A DNA stretch of 64,000 bases from Oleiagrimonas sp. C23AA (GTDB taxonomy: Bacteria; Pseudomonadota; Gammaproteobacteria; Xanthomonadales; Rhodanobacteraceae). Positions 1 to 8,703 of this stretch are shown piece after piece. The notes under the pieces were generated by a model. The model did no database searches. It was given only the letters and a program-made list of their open reading frames with translations, and was not told where the DNA came from. The stretch is from contig NZ_JAARLY010000013.1 of the NCBI RefSeq assembly GCF_011759385.1, positions 1 to 64,000 on the forward strand, given 5' to 3'. A program made the position numbers and the translations under genes. Each line of letters starts with the position of its first letter. The stretch's first letter is position 1.

Positions 1-26
1 AACATTTCGTCCGAGGTGAGCCGCTT

Positions 27-54
27 ATCTTACACCAGATTCCGTTGCCGTCAA
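27..54 (-). promoter_or_regulatory. Strong sigma-70 promoter, stable-RNA type, reading out of the window
   Basis: On the minus strand a -35 box TTGACG (plus 49-54) is followed after 16 bases by a -10 box TAAGAT (plus 27-32). An A/T-rich stretch upstream (plus about 56-78) looks like an UP element, and the bases after the -10 (AAGCGGCTC) form the GC-rich discriminator usual for rRNA and tRNA promoters. Transcription would start near base 20 and leave the left edge, so its gene is not visible. The boxes are seen; the stable-RNA assignment is inference. Confidence 0.55.
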
Positions 55-410
55 CACCTTTTCGAAATCTTTTTTCGTGCCGTTGACCAAAGCCAACGTG
101 GTGCTGCGCGGTTCGAAAACCGGCCCCGTCGGCGACCTTCGTCGTCTGCGGGCCGACAAATATACGTCGGTCGATCCGATTTGGGAAGGGGTCAATGCAA
201 AAAAATTTCACATGGCCTGCACAAAGCGTCCAAAACTGTCCCTTGCATATATAAGGTCACTTTTGGGGTGGTGAGCGACTTGCGACGCGCTCTTGTGGGG
301 GCGACGCCAACAGGTAGATCGAGCTCGCAATCCCGCGTATAGCGTCTGGATCCAAGTCGGCCGACGCTACGACAGCACGGCGACCGCACCGATGGATGGA
401 CAAAGTAGTC
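55..410. other. Gene-poor intergenic stretch
   Basis: No convincing gene. The open frames here have no ribosome binding site, no recognisable motif and atypical composition. The stretch is more A/T-rich than its surroundings, with runs such as CAAAAAAATTTC near 197-208 and TATATAAGG near 247-255 that could belong to a promoter, but I cannot name a transcript. Confidence 0.4.
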
Positions 411-451
411 CATGGCGCGACGCCATGATCACCATACGGCGTCGCGCCATG
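411..451. repeat. Perfect 14-bp inverted repeat with 13-base spacer
   Basis: Bases 411-424 (CATGGCGCGACGCC) are the exact reverse complement of 438-451. There is no T-run on either side, so it is not a standard intrinsic terminator. It may act as a protein-binding palindrome, a dispersed repeat or an RNA hairpin. No gene adjoins it closely: the nearest is the small minus-strand gene ending at 523. Confidence 0.7.
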
Positions 452-522
452 CCCATGCCCACTTCGTAAGAACCGACATGTCCGAGGCGTTCACCGTCCC
501 GGGACACGGCCACTGCCCGGCA

Positions 523-723
523 TCACCGGTAGCGGGTGCCGGCCCGGCGGGAGACGCGCTCATGGGCGTGCCCAGATGAGGGCGTTATCGGACGAGGCTT
601 GCTGGAGGGAACGGATGGGGACCGCGAGCCGCACGCCATGCCGGGCTGGTAGGGCACCAGAGGCCCCGGCATGGCACTGGGATGATCGAACCAGTCGTCG
701 GAGAACGGGACGAACTGTTTCAT
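523..723 (-). CDS. Small conserved-looking protein, unknown function
   Basis: A 66-residue protein of unknown function. The ATG at 723 was chosen because AGGAGA lies a few bases upstream on the minus strand; the open frame extends further upstream but without such a signal. The N-terminus (MKQFVPFSDDWFD, then PGPLVPYQPG) is distinctive and resembles short hypothetical proteins I associate with Xanthomonadales. The C-terminal half is basic and Ser/Pro-rich with no fold I recognise. No signal peptide or membrane segment is visible. It is co-directional with the rubredoxin gene about 120 bases upstream. Confidence 0.55.
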   Translation of the reverse strand: MKQFVPFSDDWFDHPSAMPGPLVPYQPGMACGSRSPSVPSSKPRPITPSSGHAHERVSRRAGTRYR

Positions 724-842
724 GAGCGTCTCCTGGTGGCTTTGAAGGCAGCCTAATTGAAACGGCCAGGAGAGCCATGGGTCGGGCAAGTTATGGCACT
801 GCGCGGGCACAGACCGGCGCGAAGCGAGCCATCGGGGATGGA

Positions 843-1037
843 TCAGTCCATCTCGACCATTTCGAAGTCATCCTTGGTCACACCGCAGTCCGGGCATGTC
901 CAGGTATCGGGAATGTCTTCCCAGCGCGTACCCGGCGCAATGCCCTCCTCGGGCAGGCCTTCGGCCTCGTCGTAGATGAAGCCGCACACCACGCACATCC
1001 ACTTGCGGGCGGCCATGTTGGCTTGGGGAACAGTCAT
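843..1037 (-). CDS. rubA: Rubredoxin
   Basis: A 64-residue rubredoxin, a small electron carrier with one iron bound by four cysteines. Both knuckles are present: CVVCG (Cys15, Cys18) and CPDCG (Cys48, Cys51), with the usual YDEAEG and GTRWEDIPD segments between them. The start at 1037 gives about ten residues more than the classic 54-residue proteins; Met8 (position 1016) is an alternative. Rubredoxins pass electrons from a flavin reductase to partners such as alkane hydroxylases or peroxide-reducing enzymes; none lies nearby, so the partner is unknown. It is divergent from thiE. Confidence 0.95.
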   Translation of the reverse strand: MTVPQANMAARKWMCVVCGFIYDEAEGLPEEGIAPGTRWEDIPDTWTCPDCGVTKDDFEMVEMD

Positions 1038-1120
1038 GATGGCTACATAAAGGTTTGAGAAGGAGAGTGCCGTATTGTTGCAGCTCCCCACCCGGATCGC
1101 ACACCAAGGATCGTCGACGC

Positions 1121-1744
1121 ATGAGTTATCGCAAACGCCCACTTCAGCGCGGCCTTTACGCCATCACCAATGGCCCACGTCCCGACCTGCTTGAACGCGT
1201 GGATGCGGTACTGACCGGTGGCGCGAAGCTGCTGCAGTATCGCGACACCACGCAGGAACACACCCGGCGTGCGGCCGAAGCCAAGGCCATAGGCGAGCTG
1301 TGTCGACGTCATCAGGTGCCGTTTCTGATCGAGCGCGACATCACTCTGGCGCGCCGGGTGCAAGCGGACGGCGTGCATCTGGGCCCGGACGACGACTCGG
1401 TAAGTTACGCGCGCCAGACGCTGGGGCCCGAGGCCCTTATCGGTGCCGCCTGCGTGGATGACTTTGAACGCGCCTGTCGGGCGGTGGGCGAAGGGGTCGA
1501 CTACATCTCCTTCGGCGTGTTCTTCCCCTCACCCACCGTGCCGCATGCCAAGCCGGTATCACCGGACTTGCTCGGCCGCGCTGCGACACTGGACGTGATG
1601 CGGGTGGCGATCGGCGGCATCACCCCGGACAATGGGGCGCCGCTGGTGGCTGCCGGCGCGGACATGCTGGCGTCGATCTCTACCCTGTTCGACGCCGAGG
1701 ACCCGCGCGCCACGGCCCACCGTTTCAGCCAACTGTTTGCCTGA
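1121..1744 (+). CDS. thiE: Thiamine-phosphate synthase
   Basis: Couples hydroxymethylpyrimidine diphosphate to the thiazole phosphate to form thiamine monophosphate, in the cytosol. The 207 residues match the family length. Visible motifs are GAKLLQYRD (about 34-42), [10 protein letters not shown] and, near the C-terminus, AIGGITPDN, which lines the phosphate site of this TIM barrel. The start ATG at 1121 follows AAGGAT; the open frame extends upstream but the N-terminal homology begins here. hemL follows after 12 bases, probably co-transcribed, an arrangement usual in Xanthomonadales. Confidence 0.95.
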   Translation: MSYRKRPLQRGLYAITNGPRPDLLERVDAVLTGGAKLLQYRDTTQEHTRRAAEAKAIGELCRRHQVPFLIERDITLARRVQADGVHLGPDDDSVSYARQTLGPEALIGAACVDDFERACRAVGEGVDYISFGVFFPSPTVPHAKPVSPDLLGRAATLDVMRVAIGGITPDNGAPLVAAGADMLASISTLFDAEDPRATAHRFSQLFA

Positions 1745-1756
1745 CAAGATCCTGCC

Positions 1757-3052
1757 ATGTCCACGAGTCATACCAACCACGACCTGTTCGAACGCGCCCG
1801 CCAACTGATGCCCGGCGGCGTGAACTCACCCGTACGCGCCTTCAACTCGGTGGGCGGCGAGCCCTTCTTCACACGCCGCGCCAACGGTGCGCGCTTGTGG
1901 GATGTGGAGGGTAATGAGTACATCGACTACGTCGGCTCCTGGGGACCGATGATCGTCGGCCACAACCACCCGGATGTCCGCGAAGCGGTCAGCGAGGCCA
2001 TCAACGACGGACTCTCGTTCGGGACGCCGTGCCAGAGCGAGATCTGCATGGCCATGGCCATCTGCGACATGGTGCCGTCGGTGGAGATGGTGCGCATGGT
2101 CAACTCCGGCACCGAGGCCACCATGTCGGCCATCCGGCTGGCGCGTGGTGCCACCGGCCGCAGCAAGATCGTCAAGTTCGAGGGTTGCTATCACGGCCAC
2201 GGCGACGCGTTTCTGGTCAAGGCCGGCTCCGGCGCACTGACCATGGGCGTGCCGACCTCGCCGGGCGTGCCCAAGGCGGCAACCGACCTCACCCTGACCC
2301 TGCCCTACAACGACCTGGAGGCGGCCCGCACCCTATTCGATGAACACGGTGCCGACATCGCCGGCCTGATCATCGAGCCGGTCGCCGGCAACATGAACTG
2401 CGTGCCGCCGCGCCCAGGCTATCTGCAGGGTCTGCGCGAGCTGTGCAGTGCGCACGGTACGCTGCTGATCTTTGATGAAGTGATGACCGGCTTTCGCGTC
2501 GCCGCCGGTGGCGCCCAGGCCCATTACGGCGTCATGCCGGACCTGAGCACCTTTGGCAAGATCATCGGCGGCGGCATGCCGGTGGGTGCCTACGGCGGGC
2601 GCCGCGACCTGATGGAGCAGGTCGCCCCGTCCGGACCGATTTACCAGGCCGGCACGCTCAGCGGCAACCCGGTGGCCATGGCCGCCGGCCTGGCCACGCT
2701 GCGACTGATCCAGCGACCGGGCTTCTATGCCGAGCTTTCCGACCAGGTAGTGGCACTGACCGATGGCCTGCAGGCGCTCGCCGACGAGGCCGGCGTGCCA
2801 TTCAGCACGCACCGCGTCGGCGCCATGTTCGGCCTGTTCTTCACCGCCGAAAAAGTGGAAAGCTTCGCCCAGGCCACCGCCTGCGATATCGATGCCTTCA
2901 AGCGCTTCTTCCACGCCATGCTCGAGCGCGGCGTGTTCCTGGCGCCCAGTGCCTACGAGGCCGGCTTCATGTCGGCCGCGCACGGCGAACGCGAGATAGA
3001 ACAGACGCTGGCCGCCGCCAAGGAAGCCTTCGCCGTGGTCGCGGCCGGCTGA
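1757..3052 (+). CDS. hemL: Glutamate-1-semialdehyde 2,1-aminomutase
   Basis: PLP enzyme that turns glutamate-1-semialdehyde into 5-aminolevulinate, the committed tetrapyrrole precursor of the C5 pathway. The 431 residues match the family. Visible are the N-terminal [13 protein letters not shown] block, [16 protein letters not shown] (cofactor phosphate binding), [26 protein letters not shown] and the cofactor lysine in [18 protein letters not shown] near residue 270. It sits directly behind thiE. The later heme genes hemD-hemX-hemY are at the other end of the window. Confidence 0.97.
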   Translation: MSTSHTNHDLFERARQLMPGGVNSPVRAFNSVGGEPFFTRRANGARLWDVEGNEYIDYVGSWGPMIVGHNHPDVREAVSEAINDGLSFGTPCQSEICMAMAICDMVPSVEMVRMVNSGTEATMSAIRLARGATGRSKIVKFEGCYHGHGDAFLVKAGSGALTMGVPTSPGVPKAATDLTLTLPYNDLEAARTLFDEHGADIAGLIIEPVAGNMNCVPPRPGYLQGLRELCSAHGTLLIFDEVMTGFRVAAGGAQAHYGVMPDLSTFGKIIGGGMPVGAYGGRRDLMEQVAPSGPIYQAGTLSGNPVAMAAGLATLRLIQRPGFYAELSDQVVALTDGLQALADEAGVPFSTHRVGAMFGLFFTAEKVESFAQATACDIDAFKRFFHAMLERGVFLAPSAYEAGFMSAAHGEREIEQTLAAAKEAFAVVAAG

Positions 3053-3060
3053 CGCAGTAG

Positions 3061-3924
3061 ATGCACGTGCATACGCGCCAGCGTGCCGCTCCGCTGGGCC
3101 CGGCCCGGGGAGCGGCCTGGCGCGTACGCTGGTTCCATATCATCTTCGGCCACGAGCAGCGCGCCGGACGCCTGTTCGACGTCGTGCTGATCCTGGCCAT
3201 CATCGCCTCGATCACGGTGACCGTGCTCGATTCGGTGAGTAGCCTCCATACCACTTGGGGGCCGTGGCTCTACGCGGCCGAATGGCTGTTTACCGCCGCC
3301 TTCAGTGCCGAGTACGTGCTCAGGCTGCTGGTGGTGGACCGCCCGGCGCGATACGCGCGCAGCTTCTTCGGCCTGGTCGATCTGCTCTCGGTGCTGCCGA
3401 CCTGGCTGAGCCTGGTGTTTGTCGGCAGCCAGTATCTGCTGGTGGTGCGGGCGCTGCGCATTCTGCGCATTTTCCGGGTGCTCAAGCTGACCCGTTACAT
3501 CGGCGAGGCCGATCTTTTGTGGTCGTCGCTGATTCGCGCCCGCCGCAAGATTTTAGTGTTTGTAAGCACGGTGCTGACGCTGGTGCTGATCTTCGGCGCG
3601 TTGATGTACCTGATCGAAGGACCGGCGCACGGTTTTACCTCCATCCCGCGCTCGATGTACTGGGCGGTGGTGACCATGACCACGGTGGGCTTTGGCGATA
3701 TCACGCCGCAGACGCCGCTGGGCCAGCTGGTCACCTCGCTGATCATGCTGGTCGGCTACGGCATCATCGCGGTGCCGACGGGCATTTTCACGGCCGAGCT
3801 GGCCTCGGGCCTGCGCCGCCAACGCGACATGACCTGCGTGCGCTGCGGCCAGCACGGCCACGATGCCGATGCACGCTTTTGCAAACGCTGCGGCGAGGCG
3901 CTGAAAGCCTCGCCGCCAGCGTAA
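3061..3924 (+). CDS. Voltage-gated-type potassium channel with C-terminal zinc ribbon
   Basis: A 287-residue six-transmembrane cation channel of the ion-transport (Kv/Kch-like) family. An arginine-rich S4 segment (RALRILRIFRVLKLTRY) indicates voltage sensing, and the selectivity filter TTVGFGD between S5 and S6 indicates potassium. After S6 the protein ends in CVRCG...FCKRCGEAL, two CxxC pairs that form a predicted zinc ribbon in the cytoplasm. There is no RCK or cyclic-nucleotide domain. The gene follows hemL by 8 bases, which suggests co-transcription without an obvious functional link. Channel identity is firm; what the zinc ribbon does is unknown. Confidence 0.9.
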   Translation: MHVHTRQRAAPLGPARGAAWRVRWFHIIFGHEQRAGRLFDVVLILAIIASITVTVLDSVSSLHTTWGPWLYAAEWLFTAAFSAEYVLRLLVVDRPARYARSFFGLVDLLSVLPTWLSLVFVGSQYLLVVRALRILRIFRVLKLTRYIGEADLLWSSLIRARRKILVFVSTVLTLVLIFGALMYLIEGPAHGFTSIPRSMYWAVVTMTTVGFGDITPQTPLGQLVTSLIMLVGYGIIAVPTGIFTAELASGLRRQRDMTCVRCGQHGHDADARFCKRCGEALKASPPA

Positions 3925-3932
3925 AGCATCGC

Positions 3933-4355
3933 TTACCAGCTACCGGCGTTGGGCATCGATGCCCACGGCTCGGCCGGTGCCAGCGCCTCGCCCTTTTGCA
4001 GCAGCTCGACCGAAATCAGGTCCGGCGAACGCACAAAGGCCATGTGGCCATCGCGCGGCGGGCGGTTGATGGTCACGCCCATCGACTCAAGGTGTGCGCA
4101 GATCGCGTAGATATCATCCACGGCGAAAGCCAGATGACCGAAGTTGCGCGCGCTGCCGTAGTCTTCCTCCGATCCCCAGTTGTAGGTCAACTCGACCTCT
4201 GACTCGGGATTGTCCGGCGCGCCCAGGTAGACCAGCGTGAACTTGCCCTGCGGCACATCCTTGCGGCGGGTTTCGCGCAGGCCCAGGCCATCGCACCAGA
4301 AACGCAGCGACTCATCCAGATCGCGAACGCGCACCATCGCGTGCAGATACTTCAT
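3933..4355 (-). CDS. gloA: Lactoylglutathione lyase (glyoxalase I)
   Basis: Single-domain VOC-family protein of 140 residues that would isomerise the methylglyoxal-glutathione hemithioacetal to S-lactoylglutathione. The four metal ligands known from E. coli GloA line up: His5, Glu55, His74 (in NFGHLAFAVDD) and Glu117 (in ISVELLQKG), so a nickel/cobalt-type enzyme is likely. It runs convergent to the channel gene and lies 25 bases downstream of argD on the same strand, so it may be transcribed with argD. Confidence 0.9.
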   Translation of the reverse strand: MKYLHAMVRVRDLDESLRFWCDGLGLRETRRKDVPQGKFTLVYLGAPDNPESEVELTYNWGSEEDYGSARNFGHLAFAVDDIYAICAHLESMGVTINRPPRDGHMAFVRSPDLISVELLQKGEALAPAEPWASMPNAGSW

Positions 4356-4380
4356 CGATTGATTCTCCAGCAGGTAAATC

Positions 4381-5622
4381 TCAGGCCGATTCGGCCACGA
4401 ACTGCGCCAGCGTGGCGTCCAGGCGCTTGAGGCCTTCGGCGCATTCTTCGTCGCTGATGTTGAGCGCCGGCACCAGACGCAGCACGTCAGGACCGGCCTG
4501 CAGCACCAGCAAGCCGTTGGCGGCGGCGATGTCGAGCATGGCGCCGGCCTTGCCGGCGTGGCGCTCGGCCAACACCGCGCCCAGCATCAGGCCCCGGCCG
4601 CGTACCTGCGAGAACAGTCCGCCGTGCTTGTCACCCAATGCCTGCAGCTTGTCGCGCAACACCTTGGCCTGACGCTGCACATTGGCCGCGATGGCCGGCG
4701 AGGCGATCTTGGCCAGCCCCGCGCCCGCCACAGCGGTGACCAGCGGGTTGCCGCCAAAGGTGGTGCCGTGCGCACCGAAACCCATCACCTCGGCCACGCG
4801 GGGTCCGGCCAACATGGCGCCGATCGGCAAACCGCAACCCAGCGCCTTGGCCAGGGTGACGATATCCGGCGTCACGCCATCATGCGTGTGCGCAAACAGG
4901 TGGCCGGTACGGCCCATGCCGCACTGGATTTCATCCAGCACCAGCAAGGCTTCATGTTGGTCGCACAGCGCACGCACGGCTTTCAGGAAGCCGTCCTTGG
5001 CCGGCACCACGCCGCCTTCGCCCTGCACCGGCTCAAGCATCACCGCGGCCACATCGCCCGAGGCCATGGCATCGGCCAGCGCGGCCTCGTCGTTGAAATC
5101 GACGTAGCGAAAACCGCCCGGCAAGGGCTCGTAACCTTCCTGGTACTTAGGCTGAGCCGTGGCCGTCACCGCCGCCATGGAACGGCCATGGAACGAGCCG
5201 CGGAAAGTGACGATGACGCGCTTGTCGGCACTACGCCCCTGCGCGCTGGCCCACTTGCGCACCAGCTTGATGGCCGCCTCGTTGGCCTCGGTGCCCGAGT
5301 TGCAAAGAAACACGCGCTCGGCGAAAGCCGAGGCTTCGACCAACGCCTGGGCCAGCTTCAGCGGCGGCGCGGTGTAGAACACATTGCTGGCGTGCCAGAG
5401 CTTGCCGGCCTGCTCGGTCAGCGCGGCCATCAGGTCCGGATCCTGGTGGCCCAACGCGTTCACCGCGATACCGGCACCAAAGTCGATGTATTCGCGCCCC
5501 TGCGTATCCCACAGACGCGATCCTTTACCGCGATCAAGGACCAGTTGGCGCGGACGATACACCGGCAACCAGTAGCGCTGGCCAAGGCTGAGCAGATCCG
5601 AATCGGCGGAAGGCGCGTGCAT
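4381..5622 (-). CDS. argD: Acetylornithine/succinylornithine-type aminotransferase
   Basis: Class III PLP aminotransferase of 413 residues, the arginine-pathway enzyme that transaminates N-acetylornithine; xanthomonads make arginine via N-acetylcitrulline with the same type of aminotransferase. Visible are the N-terminal YWLPVYRPRQLVLDRGKGSR, the NSGTEANEAAIKLVRK phosphate-binding block, LVLDEIQCGMGRTGHLFA and the cofactor lysine in VTLAKALGCGLPIGAML. Distinguishing acetylornithine from succinylornithine or other omega-aminotransferase activity is not possible by eye. gloA follows on the same strand. Confidence 0.9.
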   Translation of the reverse strand: MHAPSADSDLLSLGQRYWLPVYRPRQLVLDRGKGSRLWDTQGREYIDFGAGIAVNALGHQDPDLMAALTEQAGKLWHASNVFYTAPPLKLAQALVEASAFAERVFLCNSGTEANEAAIKLVRKWASAQGRSADKRVIVTFRGSFHGRSMAAVTATAQPKYQEGYEPLPGGFRYVDFNDEAALADAMASGDVAAVMLEPVQGEGGVVPAKDGFLKAVRALCDQHEALLVLDEIQCGMGRTGHLFAHTHDGVTPDIVTLAKALGCGLPIGAMLAGPRVAEVMGFGAHGTTFGGNPLVTAVAGAGLAKIASPAIAANVQRQAKVLRDKLQALGDKHGGLFSQVRGRGLMLGAVLAERHAGKAGAMLDIAAANGLLVLQAGPDVLRLVPALNISDEECAEGLKRLDATLAQFVAESA

Positions 5623-5715
5623 CAGGGTAAGGCTCCGAACAAGAATGGGGACAAGCTTTCATTATGCGGCTGCGCCCCCGAAGACGCAGCCCACCACGAC
5701 CATGGAGGCAAGCGC

Positions 5716-6321
5716 TCAGCCCTTCTGAAAGCGCGGCAGAATATCCCGCAACTCGGCCAGCCGGGCCAGCGGATCGGTAAGTTCCAGCATCTGCTGGCGT
5801 TCAGCCACGTCCAGCGGCAGCAGTTCGGCCAAACGAAAACCGACCCAGCTGGCATCGTCAAAGCGCTCGGGCTCCGCTTCCAGGTCACGTTCGTCCATCA
5901 GCTCGGCCATGCGCTGCAAAATGGTCACCAGCAAACCGAATTCAGGCGGCACCGGCATCACCGGCTCCGGCAGCCAGCACTGCACATCGCCGCGCACCAG
6001 GCCGTTGCTACGCACCCGCGTGTGCACCACGCGAAAGCGCTCGCTACCCAGCGCGGTGATGCCAAGCAGGCCATCGGGCAAAGTGTAGAAGTCGGTGACC
6101 CTGGCCAGCGTACCCACCGCAGCCGGCGTGGCCGGTTCGCCCACCTCGCGACCATCCAGAATCAGGCACACGCCAAAACCCTGACCGGTGCGCGAACACT
6201 CGCGCAGCATGTCCAGGTAGCGCGATTCGAAAATACGCAGTTGCAACGGCGCCTCGGGGAACAACACCCCCGACAGCGGGAACAGCGGAATATCGTTTAA
6301 CAGAGACGTGCGCGAAGCCAT
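5716..6321 (-). CDS. LON peptidase substrate-binding domain protein
   Basis: A 201-residue stand-alone version of the Lon protease N-terminal (substrate-binding, LAN) domain, with no ATPase or peptidase part. The opening IPLFPLSGVLFPEAPLQLRIFE is diagnostic, followed by the FGVCLI strand and a helical C-terminal half ending in LLPLDVAERQQMLEL. The start at 6321 (MASRTSLL) places the domain at the N-terminus; a further in-frame start upstream adds 21 unconserved residues. Such proteins are common in Proteobacteria, but their client is not established. It is divergent from the ABC transporter operon. Confidence 0.88.
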   Translation of the reverse strand: MASRTSLLNDIPLFPLSGVLFPEAPLQLRIFESRYLDMLRECSRTGQGFGVCLILDGREVGEPATPAAVGTLARVTDFYTLPDGLLGITALGSERFRVVHTRVRSNGLVRGDVQCWLPEPVMPVPPEFGLLVTILQRMAELMDERDLEAEPERFDDASWVGFRLAELLPLDVAERQQMLELTDPLARLAELRDILPRFQKG

Positions 6322-6406
6322 GCGCCCAGTGTAACCATGCGCCCTTGCCAACGGCAGGCCCGTGTGGTCAAAGTCGCAGATCAAAATACATGGTAGGGGG
6401 AGACGG

Positions 6407-7294
6407 ATGGATCACGTCCAGATGGGTGCGGCACTGCATGTGCAGGCACTGGTCAAGCGCTTTGGAAAGCGCGAGGTCATCAGTCGGCTCGACTGGCAAG
6501 TCGCGCCGGGTCGGGTGATCGGCCTGCTGGGCCGCAATGGCGCCGGCAAGACCACGCTGCTGCGCTGCCTGCTGGGCCTGTCACCCATCGACGAGGGGCA
6601 GATCACGTTATTCGGCGAGCCGCTGGAGGAAGATAGCGACAGGCGCCTGCACCGCATTGGCTTCGTGCCACAGACCTTCGACCTGTTTCCGTGGATGCGC
6701 GTGGATGCTTTTCTGGCCTTCACCGCCGCGTTTTACACACGCTGGAATGCGCCCTTCGTCGAGCGCGTGCTCGGCGAGTGGGACATCGACACCAGCCAGA
6801 CCATCGGCGCGCTGTCCCAAGGCCAGCGCCAGAAGCTGGCCATCGTGCGCGCGCTGGCGCCGGAGCCGGATTTGCTGTTGCTGGACGAACCGGTCGCCAG
6901 CCTGGACCCGCAGGCGCGCCGCGCGTTCATGGACGAGCTGATGCAGGTGGTCGCCGGCAGCGGCAAGACGGTGATTTTCTCCACCCATATCACCGCCGAC
7001 CTGGAGCGCGCCGGCGCCGACATTGCGCTGCTCAAGGACGGACGCATCGTGCTGGAGAGCACGCTGGCGGCACTGCGCGAGCGCATGCATCAGGCCACGC
7101 TGACGCGAGCCGGCGGCTGGCCGGAAACGCCAGCACTGGCCGGCGCGCTGCGTGCACGCAGCAACGGCGACACCCTGACGCTGCTGCTGGACGGCACCCC
7201 GCGCGCCGAGCTGGAGGCGCTGGCGCAAACCAGCGGTGCCTCGCTCGAGATCGCACCGGCCACGCTGGAAGACGTGTTCGTGGAGCTGGCATGA
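6407..7294 (+). CDS. ABC transporter ATP-binding protein
   Basis: A 295-residue ABC ATPase of the drug/polysaccharide-export (CcmA-like) group. Walker A is GRNGAGKTT (42-50), the signature is LSQGQRQK, Walker B is DLLLLDEP with the D-loop ASLDPQ, and the switch histidine lies in IFSTHI. A C-terminal extension of about 80 residues follows the ATPase. The start at 6407 follows AGGGGGA. The permease gene overlaps its stop (ATGA at 7291-7294), so the two are translationally coupled. The substrate cannot be read from the sequence. Confidence 0.9.
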   Translation: MDHVQMGAALHVQALVKRFGKREVISRLDWQVAPGRVIGLLGRNGAGKTTLLRCLLGLSPIDEGQITLFGEPLEEDSDRRLHRIGFVPQTFDLFPWMRVDAFLAFTAAFYTRWNAPFVERVLGEWDIDTSQTIGALSQGQRQKLAIVRALAPEPDLLLLDEPVASLDPQARRAFMDELMQVVAGSGKTVIFSTHITADLERAGADIALLKDGRIVLESTLAALRERMHQATLTRAGGWPETPALAGALRARSNGDTLTLLLDGTPRAELEALAQTSGASLEIAPATLEDVFVELA

Positions 7295-8682
7295 AAGCAA
7301 CATGGCGACTGCTGGCCCTGCCCTGGCAGCAAATGCGCGTGGGCACCATCGGTGTGGGTGTGCTGTATCTGGCCGGCGTGGCGGTGAGCATGCTCAAAAC
7401 CATGCCCGGTGTGGTCATTATCGGTTTGAGCTGCATGTTCGGTGGCCTGATGCTGGGCATGACAGTGCGCGGCCTGATGCGCACCGAGGTGCATCTTCTG
7501 CCCGGCTTTCTGCGCCATCTGGCGCGTGCCGGCGCATGGTTGCTGATTCCGGGCGTGCTGATTCCGACGCTGCTGATGGTCCACTACGGTCCGCTGGCCA
7601 TGGCGCAAACGGCGGGCGGTCTGTTATTGCTGGAAACGGCGATGCTGGGCAGTGGCAGCGGCATGATGGTGATGCTGCTGTTGTGGCTGCCGATGATGGC
7701 GCTACAGGCGTTCCCGAAGGTGGCGCAGGTTATCATGCCGCCGATCAAGCACAGCCCGTTGGCTCCGCTGCTGGCCATACTGCTGGCCGCCTGGCTGCTG
7801 TATCTGACGCTGCGCCCACTGTGGCAACAGGAAGAACGTCCGGCGGCCATGTCGCCGATGCAGGCACTGCCGTTTCGCACCAACAGTGCCTCCAGCCGCG
7901 AAGGTCTGCGTCCGCATAGTCGCCTGGCACAAAGGCTCAACGCGCTGTTCAATGCCACCTCGCGTCGCGCACTGCGCCTGGCGCTGGCAGCGTTTTCGAA
8001 ACAGTCCAGTCGCTGGAACCGGCTGCGACTGATCCGCGCCATGCTGCTGCCGCATGACAACCTGGCGGCGATGGGCATCCGCTTTGGCCTGACGCTGCTG
8101 TTCGCCGTGCTCTACATGAGCTTTGTCGGCCACACCCAGCACTGGAGTGCGGCGGGCATGGGCGCCTATGCGCTGATGCTGGGCATGAGCCGGCTGGCCC
8201 AGGTCGGCCGCGGCCTGGTGCAGATGCGGCCGAACATGGCCGAACTGTACATGACGCTCGGGCTGCCTAGCCAAAGCCAGTTTCAGGCCACCATCGCCAA
8301 CACCCTGCTGTGGCTGGTGCCGCTGGTGCTGGTCGAATCGCTGGGTTACGGCTTGCTGACCTTGGCGATCCTGGGCGGCACGCATCCGCTGCGGCTGCTT
8401 GGAAGCTTGGTGATTGCCGCCGCCGGCGGCGCCTTCGCCGGCCTATGCGCACAGATGATCGGACCGGACACCCGCGGCGGCCTGCAAGGCGTTCACATCG
8501 TGGTGATCCTGATCGCCGAGGCGATCTATGGCGGCGTGCTGGGACTGGCCACCTGGCTGGGCACCGCGCTGGGGCTGAGTCTGGGCGTGGTGATTGTGCT
8601 GCCGTTCGCCATCGGCGTGTGGCTGGGCACACGACGGCAATACATGGCCCGCGTACCGCGCTTCGACGCGCCGCTGGTCTAG
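7291..8682 (+). CDS. ABC transporter permease
   Basis: A 463-residue polytopic membrane protein with hydrophobic segments in two blocks (about residues 15-175 and 265-450) separated by a basic cytoplasmic stretch with SRRALRLALAAFSKQ and RAMLLPHDNLAAMG. It is the membrane partner of the ATPase whose stop it overlaps by 4 bases. The organisation fits ABC-2-like exporters with two six-helix halves, but I recognise no named family. It ends 21 bases before the convergent mpl gene. Confidence 0.78.
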   Translation: MKATWRLLALPWQQMRVGTIGVGVLYLAGVAVSMLKTMPGVVIIGLSCMFGGLMLGMTVRGLMRTEVHLLPGFLRHLARAGAWLLIPGVLIPTLLMVHYGPLAMAQTAGGLLLLETAMLGSGSGMMVMLLLWLPMMALQAFPKVAQVIMPPIKHSPLAPLLAILLAAWLLYLTLRPLWQQEERPAAMSPMQALPFRTNSASSREGLRPHSRLAQRLNALFNATSRRALRLALAAFSKQSSRWNRLRLIRAMLLPHDNLAAMGIRFGLTLLFAVLYMSFVGHTQHWSAAGMGAYALMLGMSRLAQVGRGLVQMRPNMAELYMTLGLPSQSQFQATIANTLLWLVPLVLVESLGYGLLTLAILGGTHPLRLLGSLVIAAAGGAFAGLCAQMIGPDTRGGLQGVHIVVILIAEAIYGGVLGLATWLGTALGLSLGVVIVLPFAIGVWLGTRRQYMARVPRFDAPLV

Positions 8683-8703
8683 CGCACCCGCATGCCGCCG
8701 GCC

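Noticed and set aside
105..125. GGTTCGAAAACC resembling a tRNA T-arm
   Set aside because: No acceptor stem, anticodon arm or D-arm can be built around it, and the loop sequence does not fit the T-loop length.
77..274. Open frame of 65 codons (and an overlapping one of 108 codons at 16-342)
   Set aside because: No ribosome binding site, no recognisable motif, and the composition is unlike the coding DNA elsewhere in the window.
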